Under the pieces are notes generated by a model. It had not been told where the DNA came from. It searched no databases and saw only the letters and a program-made list of their open reading frames with translations. A program made the translations under genes and the position numbers. Positions 17,216 through 26,443 of a DNA stretch of 64,000 nucleotides are shown piece after piece. How positions within the stretch are numbered: position 1 is the first letter of the stretch; every line of letters starts with the position of its first letter. Origin of the DNA: DAHUYF01 sp035623985 (GTDB lineage: Bacteria > Pseudomonadota > Alphaproteobacteria > ATCC43930 > CGMCC-115725); assembly GCA_035623985.1 (NCBI GenBank), contig DASPSJ010000094.1, positions 1-64,000 on the forward strand, in the 5' to 3' direction.

Positions 17216-18600
17216 TGCCAGACCAGCGGCTTGACCGGTCCCGGGATCGCAACCTCCCGCCTCGGCGGAGCGCGACGGCCTATCCGCTGCTCCGGCATGA
17301 CCGGCCGGAGGCCATTGTCGCCTATCGCGGGCGGCAGCCGATCGCCGCCGGACGATTTTTGCGGGAAGTGGCCGCGTTGTCGGCCGCGTTGCCGGCGCGC
17401 CGCTATGTGCTCAATCTCTGCGTCGATCGTTATCGCTTCGCCGTCGGCCTCGCGGCGGCGCTGTGCCGTGAGCAAGTCAGCCTGCTGCCGCCCAACGACG
17501 CGCCGGGGGTGCTTCGGGATCTCGCCGCCGACTTTGCCGATTCCTACTGCCTCGCCGACGCTGCGCCGCCGGACCTGCCGATCCCTTGCCTCGCCTATCC
17601 CGACCATCCCGGCGACGCTCGGCCGGCGGCGGCGACCCCGGTCATTCCCGCGGCGCAGCTTGCGCTGCTGCTCTTCACCTCCGGCTCGACCGGGCGGCCC
17701 AAGCCTCAGGCGAAGTCCTGGGGCACGCTCGTCCGCAGCGCGCTTGCCGCGGGCGAACGGCTCGGCGTCGGCGCGCTGGCCAACGCCGCGATCGTCGGCA
17801 CCGTGCCGCATCAGCACAGCTACGGCCTGGAGTCGACCGTCCTGTTGGCGCTCCAGCACGGGCTGGCGATGCAGGCCGAGCGGCCCTTCTTTCCCGGCGA
17901 CATCCGCGCCTGCCTCGCGGCCATGCCGCGGCCGCGCATTCTGGTCACCACGCCGATCCACATTCGCGCGCTGCTCGCCGAGGCCGAGGCCTTGCCGCCG
18001 GTCGATCTGCTGGTCTCCGCCACCGCGCCCTTGTCGCAAGCGCTGGCGGCGGCGGCCGAGGCGCGGACCGGCGCGCCGCTTCTGGAGGTCTATGGCTGCT
18101 CGGAGGCCGGCCAACTTGCCGTGCGCCGCACGAGCGAGCATGCCCTGTGGCGCTGTCTCGACGGCGTCGTCTTGCGCCAGGACGAGCACGGCACCTGGGC
18201 GAGCGGCGCGCCGGTGGAGATCGAGACGCTGCTCCAGGACGTCATCGAGCTCTGCGGTTCCGGCCGCTTCCTGCTGCATGGCCGGATGGCGGATCTCGTC
18301 AACATCGCCGGCAAGCGCACCTCCCTCGCCTATCTCGACCATCAGCTCAAGGCGATCGCCGGCGTGACGGACGGCGCCTTCCTCATGCCGGAAGAGGCGG
18401 AGGGCTGCGTCACCCGGCTCATCGCCGTCGCGGTCGCGCCGGGCCTTGCTCCGACGACGATCCTGAGCGCGCTGCGCCAGCGGATCGACGCCGCCTTCCT
18501 GCCGCGCCCGCTCGTCCTCGTCGACGCGCTGCCGCGCAACGCGCTGGGGAAGCTGCCGCGCGAGGCCGTGCTTCGGCTGGTTTCCGGCGGCGGCTCCTAG
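17215..18600 (+). CDS. Acyl/aryl-ACP or -CoA ligase of aryl-polyene-like cluster
   Basis: A 461-residue ANL ligase, shorter than typical acyl-CoA synthetases. It keeps the P-loop-like LFTSGSTGRPKPQAKSWG, the adenylate motif VYGCSEAGQLAVR and the C-terminal lysine segment LPRNALGKLPREAV. In aryl polyene clusters this enzyme loads the aromatic starter acid. The start overlaps the membrane-protein stop (TGATG). Confidence 0.88.
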   Translation: MPDQRLDRSRDRNLPPRRSATAYPLLRHDRPEAIVAYRGRQPIAAGRFLREVAALSAALPARRYVLNLCVDRYRFAVGLAAALCREQVSLLPPNDAPGVLRDLAADFADSYCLADAAPPDLPIPCLAYPDHPGDARPAAATPVIPAAQLALLLFTSGSTGRPKPQAKSWGTLVRSALAAGERLGVGALANAAIVGTVPHQHSYGLESTVLLALQHGLAMQAERPFFPGDIRACLAAMPRPRILVTTPIHIRALLAEAEALPPVDLLVSATAPLSQALAAAAEARTGAPLLEVYGCSEAGQLAVRRTSEHALWRCLDGVVLRQDEHGTWASGAPVEIETLLQDVIELCGSGRFLLHGRMADLVNIAGKRTSLAYLDHQLKAIAGVTDGAFLMPEEAEGCVTRLIAVAVAPGLAPTTILSALRQRIDAAFLPRPLVLVDALPRNALGKLPREAVLRLVSGGGS

Positions 18601-18602
18601 AC

Positions 18603-18911
18603 ATGTGGCAGTCGCTCGAGGTCCGTTTCGGCATCGACCATCCGGCCGCCGAGGGGCATTTCCCGGGCAATCCGATCATCCCGGGGGCCGTGCTGCTCGA
18701 CGAGGTGCTGCACGCGATCGCGGGCGAGGGCGGCGGCAGGCCCGCCGTCATCCGCGCGGTGAAGTTTCTTGAGCCGGTGCGTCCCGGCGACGTCCTGCTG
18801 ATCCGGTGGCAGTCCCGGGCGCCGGGCGAGACGAGATTCGAAGGCCGGCTGCTCGACCCCGAGCGCCTGGCGTTGACCGGCACGGTGCAGCAGGAGGCAG
18901 CCTCGCGGTGA
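18603..18911 (+). CDS. Hotdog-fold dehydratase (ApeI/FabZ-like), cluster type
   Basis: A 102-residue single-hotdog protein. AEGHFPGNPIIPGAVLLDE carries the FabZ/ApeI-type signature with a catalytic histidine (H20). Members dehydrate 3-hydroxyacyl-ACP; a small stand-alone hotdog gene after the ligase is the normal ApeI position. A second dehydratase (at 33233) probably pairs with it. The stop overlaps the GTG start of the acyltransferase gene. Confidence 0.8.
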   Translation: MWQSLEVRFGIDHPAAEGHFPGNPIIPGAVLLDEVLHAIAGEGGGRPAVIRAVKFLEPVRPGDVLLIRWQSRAPGETRFEGRLLDPERLALTGTVQQEAASR

Positions 18912-19810
18912 CGGCGGGCGGCGCGCCGCAGGAGTGGACCGGCCGGCGGGAGCGCGGCGCCCAGTCGCTGATCAGGCTCATGGTCTGGGTGGCGCGCCGT
19001 CTCGGCCGGCCGGTCGCGCGGCTGCTCCTTTATCCGATCTGCGCCTATTTCCTGCTCTTTTCCGGCGGCGCGCGCCGGGCGTCGCGGCAATACCTTGCCC
19101 GCGTGCTCGCGCGCGCGCCGACGATGCTCGATGTCCTGCGCCATTTCCACTGCTTCGGCTCATGCGTGCTCGATCGCGTCTTCTTTCTCAACGACCAGAT
19201 CGGGCTGTTCGATCTCCGGGTTCACGGCGAGGAGATCGTGCTGGACGTCCTGCGGCGGGGCGGCGGCTGCATCCTGCTCGGCGCGCATTTCGGCAGCTTC
19301 GAGGTCGCGCGCGCGCTGGGGCGCCGGCAGCCCGGCCTGCGGGTGAGCCTGGTGATGTACGAGGAGAATGCGCGCAAGATCCGCGCCGTCCTCAACGCCA
19401 TCAATCCCGCGCTTGCCATGGAGGTCATCGGGCTCGGCCGATCCGATTCGATGATCGCGGTCGGCGAGCGGCTGGAGCAAGGGCACTTCGTCGGCATGCT
19501 CGCCGACCGCGGCGTCGACGGCGAGGACCGGATCCGCTATCCCTTCCTCGGCTCTTCCGCGGCGTTTCCGCTCGGCTCGTTCCGGCTGGCGATGCTGATG
19601 AAGCGGCCGGCGGTGCTGATGATCGGCGTCTATCGCGGCGGCCGGCGGTACGATGTGTTCTTCGAGCCGCTGGCCGACCCCTCCGGCCCGTCGACGCGCC
19701 GGCGCGATGAGCAGGTCGAGGAGGTGACGCGCCGCTATGTCGAGCGGCTGGAGCATTATTGCCGAGCGGCGCCTTACAATTGGTTCAACTTCTATGATTT
19801 CTGGGCCTGA
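18908..19810 (+). CDS. LpxL/HtrB-like acyltransferase
   Basis: A 300-residue protein starting at GTG 18908 (GTGA overlap). The region around LLGAHFGSFEVARAL gives the H....E motif of lauroyl/KDO2-lipid-IVA-type acyltransferases (LPLAT family), followed by DRGVDGEDRIRYPFLG. It has a membrane-anchoring hydrophobic stretch near residues 35-55. In aryl polyene clusters such enzymes are thought to attach the pigment to a lipid anchor. A second, PlsC-like acyltransferase is present at 35144. Confidence 0.85.
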   Translation: MTAGGAPQEWTGRRERGAQSLIRLMVWVARRLGRPVARLLLYPICAYFLLFSGGARRASRQYLARVLARAPTMLDVLRHFHCFGSCVLDRVFFLNDQIGLFDLRVHGEEIVLDVLRRGGGCILLGAHFGSFEVARALGRRQPGLRVSLVMYEENARKIRAVLNAINPALAMEVIGLGRSDSMIAVGERLEQGHFVGMLADRGVDGEDRIRYPFLGSSAAFPLGSFRLAMLMKRPAVLMIGVYRGGRRYDVFFEPLADPSGPSTRRRDEQVEEVTRRYVERLEHYCRAAPYNWFNFYDFWA

Positions 19811-19811
19811 G

Positions 19812-20495
19812 ATGCACTTTGTGGGCCGCCTTGCCCGTCTCGCCGGCAGGGCAGTTGCCTCCATGGCGAGTCTTTCCCGCCGGCGCTTCGGCGGCAGAGC
19901 CGATTGCCCCCGCCTCGCCGGTGCGCTCGGCGCCGGCTTCCTGATCGTCGCCGCCGATGTCGCGCCGGCGCCTGAGGCCGCGCCCTGGGGACTGGAGCGG
20001 CTGATGCACGGCCTGCATCAGGTCAAGGCGGCGTCCGGCCAGTTCGTCGAGCGCAAGACGCTGCACATGCTGAGCGAGCCGCTCGTTGCTTCGGGGACGC
20101 TGATCTACGTCGCGCCCGACCAGGTGCAGAAAATCACCGTGCTGCCGAAGCGCGAGCGCCTGGCGCTCAGCGGCGACCGGTTGACGATCGACGGCGGGCC
20201 GGAGGATCGGCCCCGCAGCCTGTCCTTGGCCGACTATCCCGAGATTGGCGCTTTCGTGGAAGGCATACGCGCCACGCTCGCCGGCGACCAGGCGGCGCTC
20301 GAGCGCTTCTATACGCTGCAACTGGAAGGCAACGCCGAGGACTGGCGGCTGCTGCTTCGGCCGAAAGCCTCGGCGCTGAAGGACATTGTCGGCTGGATCC
20401 GCATCGCCGGCAGCGGCAATCGCATCCGCTTGGTCGAGACTCAGGAGAGCGACGGCGACCGCTCCGAGATGAGCGTCGTCGAAGATATTCAATGA
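19812..20495 (+). CDS. LolA-like outer-membrane lipoprotein carrier protein
   Basis: A 227-residue protein with an N-terminal signal-like segment (hydrophobic around residues 37-50, ending near APAPEAA) and a LolA-type body: VKAASGQFVERKTLHMLSEPLVASGTLIYVAPDQ, where LolA family proteins have the Q/F...K....G.L...P pattern. It is placed exactly where ApeL/LolA-like genes occur, directly before the MMPL exporter, with a four-base overlap. Probably a periplasmic chaperone moving the lipidic polyene to the outer membrane. Confidence 0.85.
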   Translation: MHFVGRLARLAGRAVASMASLSRRRFGGRADCPRLAGALGAGFLIVAADVAPAPEAAPWGLERLMHGLHQVKAASGQFVERKTLHMLSEPLVASGTLIYVAPDQVQKITVLPKRERLALSGDRLTIDGGPEDRPRSLSLADYPEIGAFVEGIRATLAGDQAALERFYTLQLEGNAEDWRLLLRPKASALKDIVGWIRIAGSGNRIRLVETQESDGDRSEMSVVEDIQ

Positions 20496-22840
20496 CCGTC
20501 GGACGCTATGTCCCGGCCGGTCTCTGGGTCATCGGCGTCGTGGTCTCCCTCCTGGCGATCGCCCGCACCGAGCTGCGCACCGACATGACGGCGTTCCTGC
20601 CGCGCTCGCCTTCGGCCGGACAGCAGGCGCTGGTCGACCAGCTACGCAACGGCGTCGTCTCGCGGCTCATTCTGCTGGGCATCGAGGGCGCATCGCCGGA
20701 CGCCCTGGCGGCGTTGAGCCGGACGCTTGCCGCGCGCCTGCGAGGCCGACCGGAATTCGCCGCCGTCGACAATGGTGAGGAGGCCGCATCCGCCGCCGAG
20801 CGCGACTGGGTCTGGCGCAACCGCTATCTGCTCAGCCCTGCCGTCCGTCCCGAGCGCTTTACCGCGGCGGGGCTGCAAGCGGCGCTGGCCGCCGATCTCC
20901 GGCTTCTCGGCTCGGATCTCGCCGTGCTGGTGAAGCGCAGCCTGCCGGGCGATCCCACCGGCGAGGTCCTGGCGCTCGTCGATCGGCTGACGGGGACGGC
21001 GCGGCCCCACGCCCGCGACGGCGTGTGGTTCTCCGGCGACGAGCGCCGCGCCCTCCTGATGCTGGAGACGCGCGCCGAGGGCTTCGACATCGACGCCCAG
21101 CAACAGGCGCTCGCCCGGATCGGCGAGGATTTCGACGCCGCCAGGCGCGGTCTGCTGGAAGCCGGAGAGGCGCGCCTTCTAGAAACCGGCCCGGGCGTTT
21201 TCGCGGTCGGGACGCGGGCGGTGATGGAGCGCGACGCGACGCGCTTCTCGCTGTTGGCCACGGCGATGGTGGCGGGCCTGCTGCTCTTCGCCTACCGCTC
21301 GCCGCGCCTGTTGCTGCTCGGCCTCCTGCCGGTGATGAGCGGCGCGCTCGCCGGCATTGCCGCCGTGGCTCTGGGCTTCGGCTTCGTGCACGGCATCACG
21401 CTCGGCTTCGGCGTGACCTTGATCGGCGAGTCCGTCGACTACGCGGTCTATCTCTTCACGCAGACCGCGCCGGGCAGCTCTCCCGAAAGCACGCTCGCGC
21501 GCATCTGGCCGACGCTGCGCCTCGGCGTGCTTACCTCGGTCGCGGGCTTCGGCGCCATGCTGTTCTCGAGCTTCGCCGGCTTCGCGCAGCTCGGGCTGTT
21601 CTCGATCGCCGGCCTCGTCGTCGCGGTCGCGGTGACGCGCTGGGTCCTGCCCGCGGCCTTGCCGCGGCAATTCGCCGTCGTCGACTCCGCCCTGTTCGCG
21701 CGGCCGCTGCTGGCCGTCATCCGCCGCGCGGGGCGGCTGCGCCTGCCGGTGGCGCTGCTGACGCTCGGTGCCGGCGCGCTGCTGTGCGTCCATCGCGGCG
21801 GCTTCTGGCAGCAGGACTTGGCGAGCCTGAGCCCGATCCCGCCGGCGGCGCAGCGGCTCGATCAGGAGCTGCGCCGCGGCATCGGCGCGCCGGACGTCCG
21901 CTATCTCATTGTCCTCGCGGCGCCCGGCGAGCAACAGGCGCTGGCGGCGAGCGAGCGGATATCGCGCGCGCTCGACGCCCTGGTGTCGCAAGGCGTGCTG
22001 GCGGGCTTCGATGCGCCCGATCGCTACTTGCCGAGCGACGGCGTCCAGCGCGCCCGCCAGCAGGCTTTGCCCGAGCCCGATGAGCTGCGCGCCCGGCTGG
22101 CGCAGGCATCGGCCGGTCTGCCGTTTCGCCCCGATCTCTTCGCTCCCTTCCTCGCCGACGTTGCCGCGGCGCGGCAGGCGCCGCTGCTGACGCGCGCGGC
22201 GCTGCCCGCGGGCCTGTCGCTCAAGCTCGAATCGCTGCTGTTCCGGCAGGACGGCGGATGGATGGCGGCGCTGCCGCTGCGCGGCATCGACGATCCCGCG
22301 CGCGTCGCCGCGGGCATCGCCGCCTTGGACGGGACGGCGGCCAGCTTCGTCGATCTTAAGGCCGAGTCCGATCGGTTGTTGCAGACCTATCAGCATCAGG
22401 CGGTCGTGCTGACGCTGGTCGGCAGCGTCGTCGTCCTGCTCCTGCTGTCGGTGAGCCTGCGCTCCTGGCGTCGTGTGCTGGCGGTGGCGGCGCCGCTCGC
22501 CGCCGCCGTGATCCTCACCGCGGCGCTGCTGACCGCCGGCGGCCGGGTGCTGTCGATCTTCAATCTGGTCGGCCTGATGCTGATCGTCGCGGTGGGATCG
22601 AATTACTGCCTGTTCTTCGAGCGGCTGAGCCGCGAGGACGCGCATGGCGAGCGCTCCGTCGCTTCGCTTGCCCTCGCCAATCTCTGCACCGTCATCGGCT
22701 TCGGCCTGCTGTCCTTTTCAGGCATCCCGGTCCTCCACGACATCGGCATGACCGTGGCGGCCGGAACGCTCGCCTGTCTCTTCCTGTCGGCTGTCTTCAG
22801 CACTTGGCGCCTTGCCGGGCGGTCTCCGGCCGCGCCATGA
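20492..22840 (+). CDS. MMPL/RND-family exporter of aryl-polyene-like cluster
   Basis: A 782-residue membrane protein with two repeats of a large periplasmic loop followed by a bundle of about five membrane helices (residues ~250-400 and ~640-770) after single N-terminal helices. This is the MMPL architecture used for lipid export. It overlaps the LolA-like gene at its start and the hydrolase gene at its stop. It should move the finished polyene lipid out of the inner membrane to the LolA-like carrier. Confidence 0.9.
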   Translation: MTVGRYVPAGLWVIGVVVSLLAIARTELRTDMTAFLPRSPSAGQQALVDQLRNGVVSRLILLGIEGASPDALAALSRTLAARLRGRPEFAAVDNGEEAASAAERDWVWRNRYLLSPAVRPERFTAAGLQAALAADLRLLGSDLAVLVKRSLPGDPTGEVLALVDRLTGTARPHARDGVWFSGDERRALLMLETRAEGFDIDAQQQALARIGEDFDAARRGLLEAGEARLLETGPGVFAVGTRAVMERDATRFSLLATAMVAGLLLFAYRSPRLLLLGLLPVMSGALAGIAAVALGFGFVHGITLGFGVTLIGESVDYAVYLFTQTAPGSSPESTLARIWPTLRLGVLTSVAGFGAMLFSSFAGFAQLGLFSIAGLVVAVAVTRWVLPAALPRQFAVVDSALFARPLLAVIRRAGRLRLPVALLTLGAGALLCVHRGGFWQQDLASLSPIPPAAQRLDQELRRGIGAPDVRYLIVLAAPGEQQALAASERISRALDALVSQGVLAGFDAPDRYLPSDGVQRARQQALPEPDELRARLAQASAGLPFRPDLFAPFLADVAAARQAPLLTRAALPAGLSLKLESLLFRQDGGWMAALPLRGIDDPARVAAGIAALDGTAASFVDLKAESDRLLQTYQHQAVVLTLVGSVVVLLLLSVSLRSWRRVLAVAAPLAAAVILTAALLTAGGRVLSIFNLVGLMLIVAVGSNYCLFFERLSREDAHGERSVASLALANLCTVIGFGLLSFSGIPVLHDIGMTVAAGTLACLFLSAVFSTWRLAGRSPAAP

Positions 22841-23520
22841 CGGCCGCCCGCCTGCGCATCGTCCGTCACGAGGCGCCCGATCGAAGCCGCGACCGCGTCC
22901 TCCTGGTCATGCTTCCCGGCGTCGGCATGGAGCCCGAGGATTTCGCCGCGCACGGCTTCATCGCCGCGGTGCGGTCGCGCGGGCTTCCCGTCGACATCAT
23001 CGCCGTCGGCGCCGATCTCGATCTTTATCTCGACCAGACCATCGCCGCCGACATCGACGGGGCGCTCATCGCGCCGGCGCGGGCAGAGGGCTATCGGCGC
23101 ATCTGGCTCCTCGGCCTGTCGCTCGGCGGCATGGGCGCGCTTCTCTATGCCCGCGCCCATGGCGCGAGCATCGACGGGGTCATCCTGCTCGCGCCGTTCC
23201 TGGGAACGCCCGGCATGGTGGCGGAGGTGGCGCGCGCCGGCGGCCTTGCGTGCTGGCAGCCCGGCGAGATCGCCGCCGATGACGGCGAGCGCGCGCTCCT
23301 CGGCTGGCTGAAGGATTATGCGGCCGCCTTGCCGCCGCGGCCGACGCTCTATCTCGGCTATGCCCGCGGCGACCGCTTTGCCGAAGGCCATGCCCTGCTC
23401 GCCGCTCGCCTGCCGGCCGAACAGGTGGTGGTCGGCGAGGGCGGGCATGATTGGCAGAGCTGGGAGCGGTTGTGGCGGCAGGTGCTGGACAAGCGCCCCT
23501 TTGCCGCGCCCGGCCCATAG
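22837..23520 (+). CDS. Alpha/beta hydrolase in aryl-polyene-like cluster
   Basis: A 227-residue hydrolase-fold protein with the nucleophile elbow GLSLGGMGALLYA and a C-terminal histidine in GEGGHDWQSWE; the acid may lie in YARGDRFAEGH. It has no signal peptide. It ends the first, tightly overlapping run of pigment genes. It could act as a thioesterase or esterase on the polyene; such a gene is not part of the minimal aryl polyene set as I know it, so its role is open. Confidence 0.75.
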   Translation: MTAARLRIVRHEAPDRSRDRVLLVMLPGVGMEPEDFAAHGFIAAVRSRGLPVDIIAVGADLDLYLDQTIAADIDGALIAPARAEGYRRIWLLGLSLGGMGALLYARAHGASIDGVILLAPFLGTPGMVAEVARAGGLACWQPGEIAADDGERALLGWLKDYAAALPPRPTLYLGYARGDRFAEGHALLAARLPAEQVVVGEGGHDWQSWERLWRQVLDKRPFAAPGP

Positions 23521-23596
23521 CGCGTGTTTCGATCGGACGGGATCGGAGGCGGACCGATGCGTTGCTCCGCGATCCGGCCCGGATGGCCGGCCCCGA

Positions 23597-24796
23597 TCAA
23601 CTCGTCTTGAAAATCACCGATCTCAGGCCCCGCAGCTTCGGATAGACCATCGGCATGGTCAGCATCGTGCTGCCGACGGCCATGAGCAGCAGCGCGGTGA
23701 AAGTTTCGCCGGTGATGAGATCCTTGTCCAAAAGGATATTGACGAAGATGATCATGATGAGCGCTTTGGTCTGCAGCAGCCAGCCGATGATCGAGGCTTC
23801 GCCCGCCTCCCATTTGAGAATCCTTCCGGCGACGTGGATGCCGGCCAATTTACCGGCGACGGCGGCAACCAGCAATAGTCCGGCGACGGCAAAGACCGCC
23901 GCTCCCCCGCTGCTCCAGCTCGTCTTCAGCCCCGTGCTGAGAAAGAAGACCGGCATCACCGTCAGCAGGACGTGGTGGCGCATCATGTCCATCTGCTTCT
24001 GATCGAACCAGTCGCCGTCCGTGACGGCGCCGGAGAGGAAGGCCCCGACCATGAAGTGCAAGCCCGCCCAGTCGGCGGCAAAACCGCAGGCCGCGAGCCA
24101 GATCAAGCCGAGATACCAGCGATCCCGCTCCGCCGTCCGGGCCATGAGCTTGCGGAATCCGAAGCTGCACGCGGCAAAGACGGCGAGAAATCCGACCTGC
24201 CGTCCGATGCGCGTCCAATCGAGGAGAATCAAGGCGAGCACGCCCCAGATCGCGACGTCGTCCGCGCTGGCGTAGCGCAGGATTCGCTGGCCGATGGGTT
24301 GCCTCAGGATTTCGAGCTTCTCCATGAGCAGGATCAGGATGGGAAGCGCCGTCACGGCGCAGGCCATGCCGATCCCGCAGACGAACTGGCCGGCCGTCGC
24401 CGCGCGTCCGATCCAGCCGTCATGGTACGACAGGCCGACGGCGACGACGCAGCCGAAGGCGAGCGGCGTTCCAAGCGCCAAGCCGGCCGTGATGCCGGTT
24501 TCGCGGCGGTTTGCCCAGGCTTTTTTCAGGTCCAGCTCGATGCCGGCGATCCAGACGAAGATCATGACCGCCCACCAGGCGATGCCGTTCAACGCCTGGA
24601 TGACCGGTGGGGTGAACACGAAGCTGTAATAGCCGGGGAAGAGCGCGCCCAAGGCGCCCGGCCCGAGCAGGATGCCGGCGACGATCTGCACGACCACCAG
24701 CGGCGCGAAAAAATCCAGAGTGGATATCCGCCACAGGAAATATGGGATGGTGAGAATGATCAGCATTGCGACGAGGAATATCTCCGTGGTGCTCAT
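23597..24796 (-). CDS. Cation:proton antiporter (CPA2/KefB-NhaP type)
   Basis: A 399-residue membrane protein with about twelve hydrophobic segments and the Na+/H+ exchanger fold. Conserved acidic residues are seen in WIAGIELDLKKAW and YASADDVAIWG, the latter fitting the ion-binding aspartates of helix 5. ATG 24796 is chosen because the upstream extension is arginine/proline-rich and not membrane-like. It has no KTN/TrkA nucleotide-binding domain. It lies between the two halves of the pigment cluster, on the opposite strand, and looks unrelated to it. Confidence 0.82.
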   Translation of the reverse strand: MSTTEIFLVAMLIILTIPYFLWRISTLDFFAPLVVVQIVAGILLGPGALGALFPGYYSFVFTPPVIQALNGIAWWAVMIFVWIAGIELDLKKAWANRRETGITAGLALGTPLAFGCVVAVGLSYHDGWIGRAATAGQFVCGIGMACAVTALPILILLMEKLEILRQPIGQRILRYASADDVAIWGVLALILLDWTRIGRQVGFLAVFAACSFGFRKLMARTAERDRWYLGLIWLAACGFAADWAGLHFMVGAFLSGAVTDGDWFDQKQMDMMRHHVLLTVMPVFFLSTGLKTSWSSGGAAVFAVAGLLLVAAVAGKLAGIHVAGRILKWEAGEASIIGWLLQTKALIMIIFVNILLDKDLITGETFTALLLMAVGSTMLTMPMVYPKLRGLRSVIFKTS

Positions 24797-25087
24797 GGCG
24801 GGGGCGGGCTCCTCATCCCGGTGCGGATCATAAGCTAGCAGAACGCGCAAGCCGGGTGAGCGTCGACGGACCAACCGGGCACGGCCGCCGGCCATGGCGT
24901 CGCGATGAGCGCCCGGCGTCCCGAGGGCGTCGAGGAGCGAAGACGCCGAGGCCGCAACGTCGATCCGCGTGCGGCGCTTCTTCCGGCGTTCGCCGACTCC
25001 CGCCTTGCCGTCCTCGTCGTGAACAACTTATTATTGCGGCGACGGCAGTCCGGACGCTGGCGATCCGGACACTCGAGGGAGGATTTT
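24797..25087. other. Divergent intergenic region, no gene seen
   Basis: About 290 bases separate the divergent antiporter and cupin genes. I see no convincing coding sequence. The part near 25020-25080 is less GC-rich and probably holds the cupin promoter, but I cannot assign boxes with confidence. Confidence 0.5.
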
Positions 25088-25513
25088 ATGCTGACACGGC
25101 GAGAGTTTGCGGGCGTTGCATCCTGTGCGTTCTGCGCGGCGACGGGGTTGGTTGCGACCGGGGCGTTGGCGCAAGGCACGCCGCCCGCGACGACGCCCGG
25201 CCTCACGCGAAAGATTCTGTCGCAAATGGACGGTCCGATGCCGGGCTACGTGACGATCATGGCGGAAGTGGAAATCGAGCCGGGCGTGATGATTGCGCGC
25301 CACACCCATCCCGGAATCGAAGCCAGCTATATCCTCGAAGGCGGCCTGGACCTTCCCGTGGAAGGTCAGCCGACCCGCAGCCTGAAGCCGGGCGACAGTT
25401 ATCAAATACCCCCCGGAACGCCTCATGCCGGCGGACCGAACGGCGACAAGAAGACGAGAGTCTCGACCACCTACGTCGTGGAGAAGGGCAAGCCGCTCGC
25501 CTCGCCGGCCTGA
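25088..25513 (+). CDS. Cupin-domain protein with exported N-terminus
   Basis: A 141-residue protein beginning MLTRREFAGVASC, a twin-arginine-like signal with a hydrophobic stretch to about residue 29 (ALAQ). The mature part is a single cupin: the first metal motif RHTHPGIEASYILEGGL and the second P..H segment (YQIPPGTPHAGG). ATG 25088 is preceded by GAGGGAGGA. Small exported cupins of this type have no single known function. Confidence 0.88.
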   Translation: MLTRREFAGVASCAFCAATGLVATGALAQGTPPATTPGLTRKILSQMDGPMPGYVTIMAEVEIEPGVMIARHTHPGIEASYILEGGLDLPVEGQPTRSLKPGDSYQIPPGTPHAGGPNGDKKTRVSTTYVVEKGKPLASPA

Positions 25514-25644
25514 TCGCGTCGAGGACGCCGCCGCTTCTCGGACGCCGGGGTGACGGTCGCCGCGCAAGGTTCATAGGGCGCGAGGAGCGATCGCCGCCGC
25601 GATCCCCTCCTTGAGGCGACTGGTGGCTTGCCCGGCCTTGCGTC

Positions 25645-26118
25645 TCAAACCCACCGTCTCACGCGGCGACAGTAATCGACATAGGCTTGGCCGAAGGTGT
25701 TGCGAAGGCGCGCCTCTTCGAAGGGGATCACGATCCAGTTCGTTGTGGCCCACGGGAGGACCACGAGAACCAAGGGCCAGAGCTTGCCGAGAGCCAGGGC
25801 CGCGCCCAGGTAGATCATCGTCACGCCCGCATACATCGGATTGCGCGACACCGCGAACGGGCCGTTGGTGACGAGCCGCGCGGGCTGGCCCGCCGGATTG
25901 AGCGTCGTGCGTCGAAGCGCGAAGAGGCTGGCGCTGCCCGGCCCCAGCAAAAGCCCCGCGATGATGAAGGCCCAGCCGAGCCATTGCACGAGGTCGGAGC
26001 CCGTCCAATCCGGACTCCACGGCATCAGCCAGTCCACGGCCATCCCGACGGCAAAAGTCGCCGCATAGATGATGGGCGGCGGGATCGTCACCAGCAGGGG
26101 AGCGCGGCGCTGTTCCAT
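25645..26118 (-). CDS. Isoprenylcysteine carboxyl methyltransferase-like (ICMT/PEMT) membrane protein
   Basis: A 157-residue membrane protein with hydrophobic segments near residues 15-30, 45-62 and 100-125. The C-terminal signature RLVTNGPFAVSRNPMYAG and EEARLRNTFGQAYVDYCRRV match the ICMT/phospholipid-methyltransferase family, which uses S-adenosylmethionine. ATG 26118 gives the normal compact family size. The bacterial substrates of these proteins are mostly unknown. It stands alone between the cupin and cysteine-synthase genes. Confidence 0.82.
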   Translation of the reverse strand: MEQRRAPLLVTIPPPIIYAATFAVGMAVDWLMPWSPDWTGSDLVQWLGWAFIIAGLLLGPGSASLFALRRTTLNPAGQPARLVTNGPFAVSRNPMYAGVTMIYLGAALALGKLWPLVLVVLPWATTNWIVIPFEEARLRNTFGQAYVDYCRRVRRWV

Positions 26119-26443
26119 CGAGGTGTTCTCCGAGGACCGCCCAAGGGGCGCGATCTCAGAATACAACAACTCTAAGCGAAGCTCATCGAGCAGGCGAGCG
26201 GCCCCGCGAAGCCGTGCCCGGCAGCGAAGGCGATACCGATGGTCGCCGGCGGTCGTGGGCAGAGCAATGGCATTTCCGATCGCAGGTGTGGAATTGCGCA
26301 AAGCTCCGCCGCCACGAGCGCGCGGACGCTTCCGCGGTCGAAGGAAGAGCGGCCATCCCGGCGACCGCGTGGCACCGCCGCGCTTGACCCTGAGCTGACC
26401 TCGTGGATGTCTGCGAGAGTGCGCAGCGTGAGCTGAGGACCGC
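26119..26443. other. Intergenic region without recognisable gene
   Basis: About 325 bases between the membrane methyltransferase start and the cysteine-synthase stop. Frames on both strands give only arginine- or alanine-rich sequence without family features. I see no hairpin with a T-run and no tRNA. Confidence 0.5.
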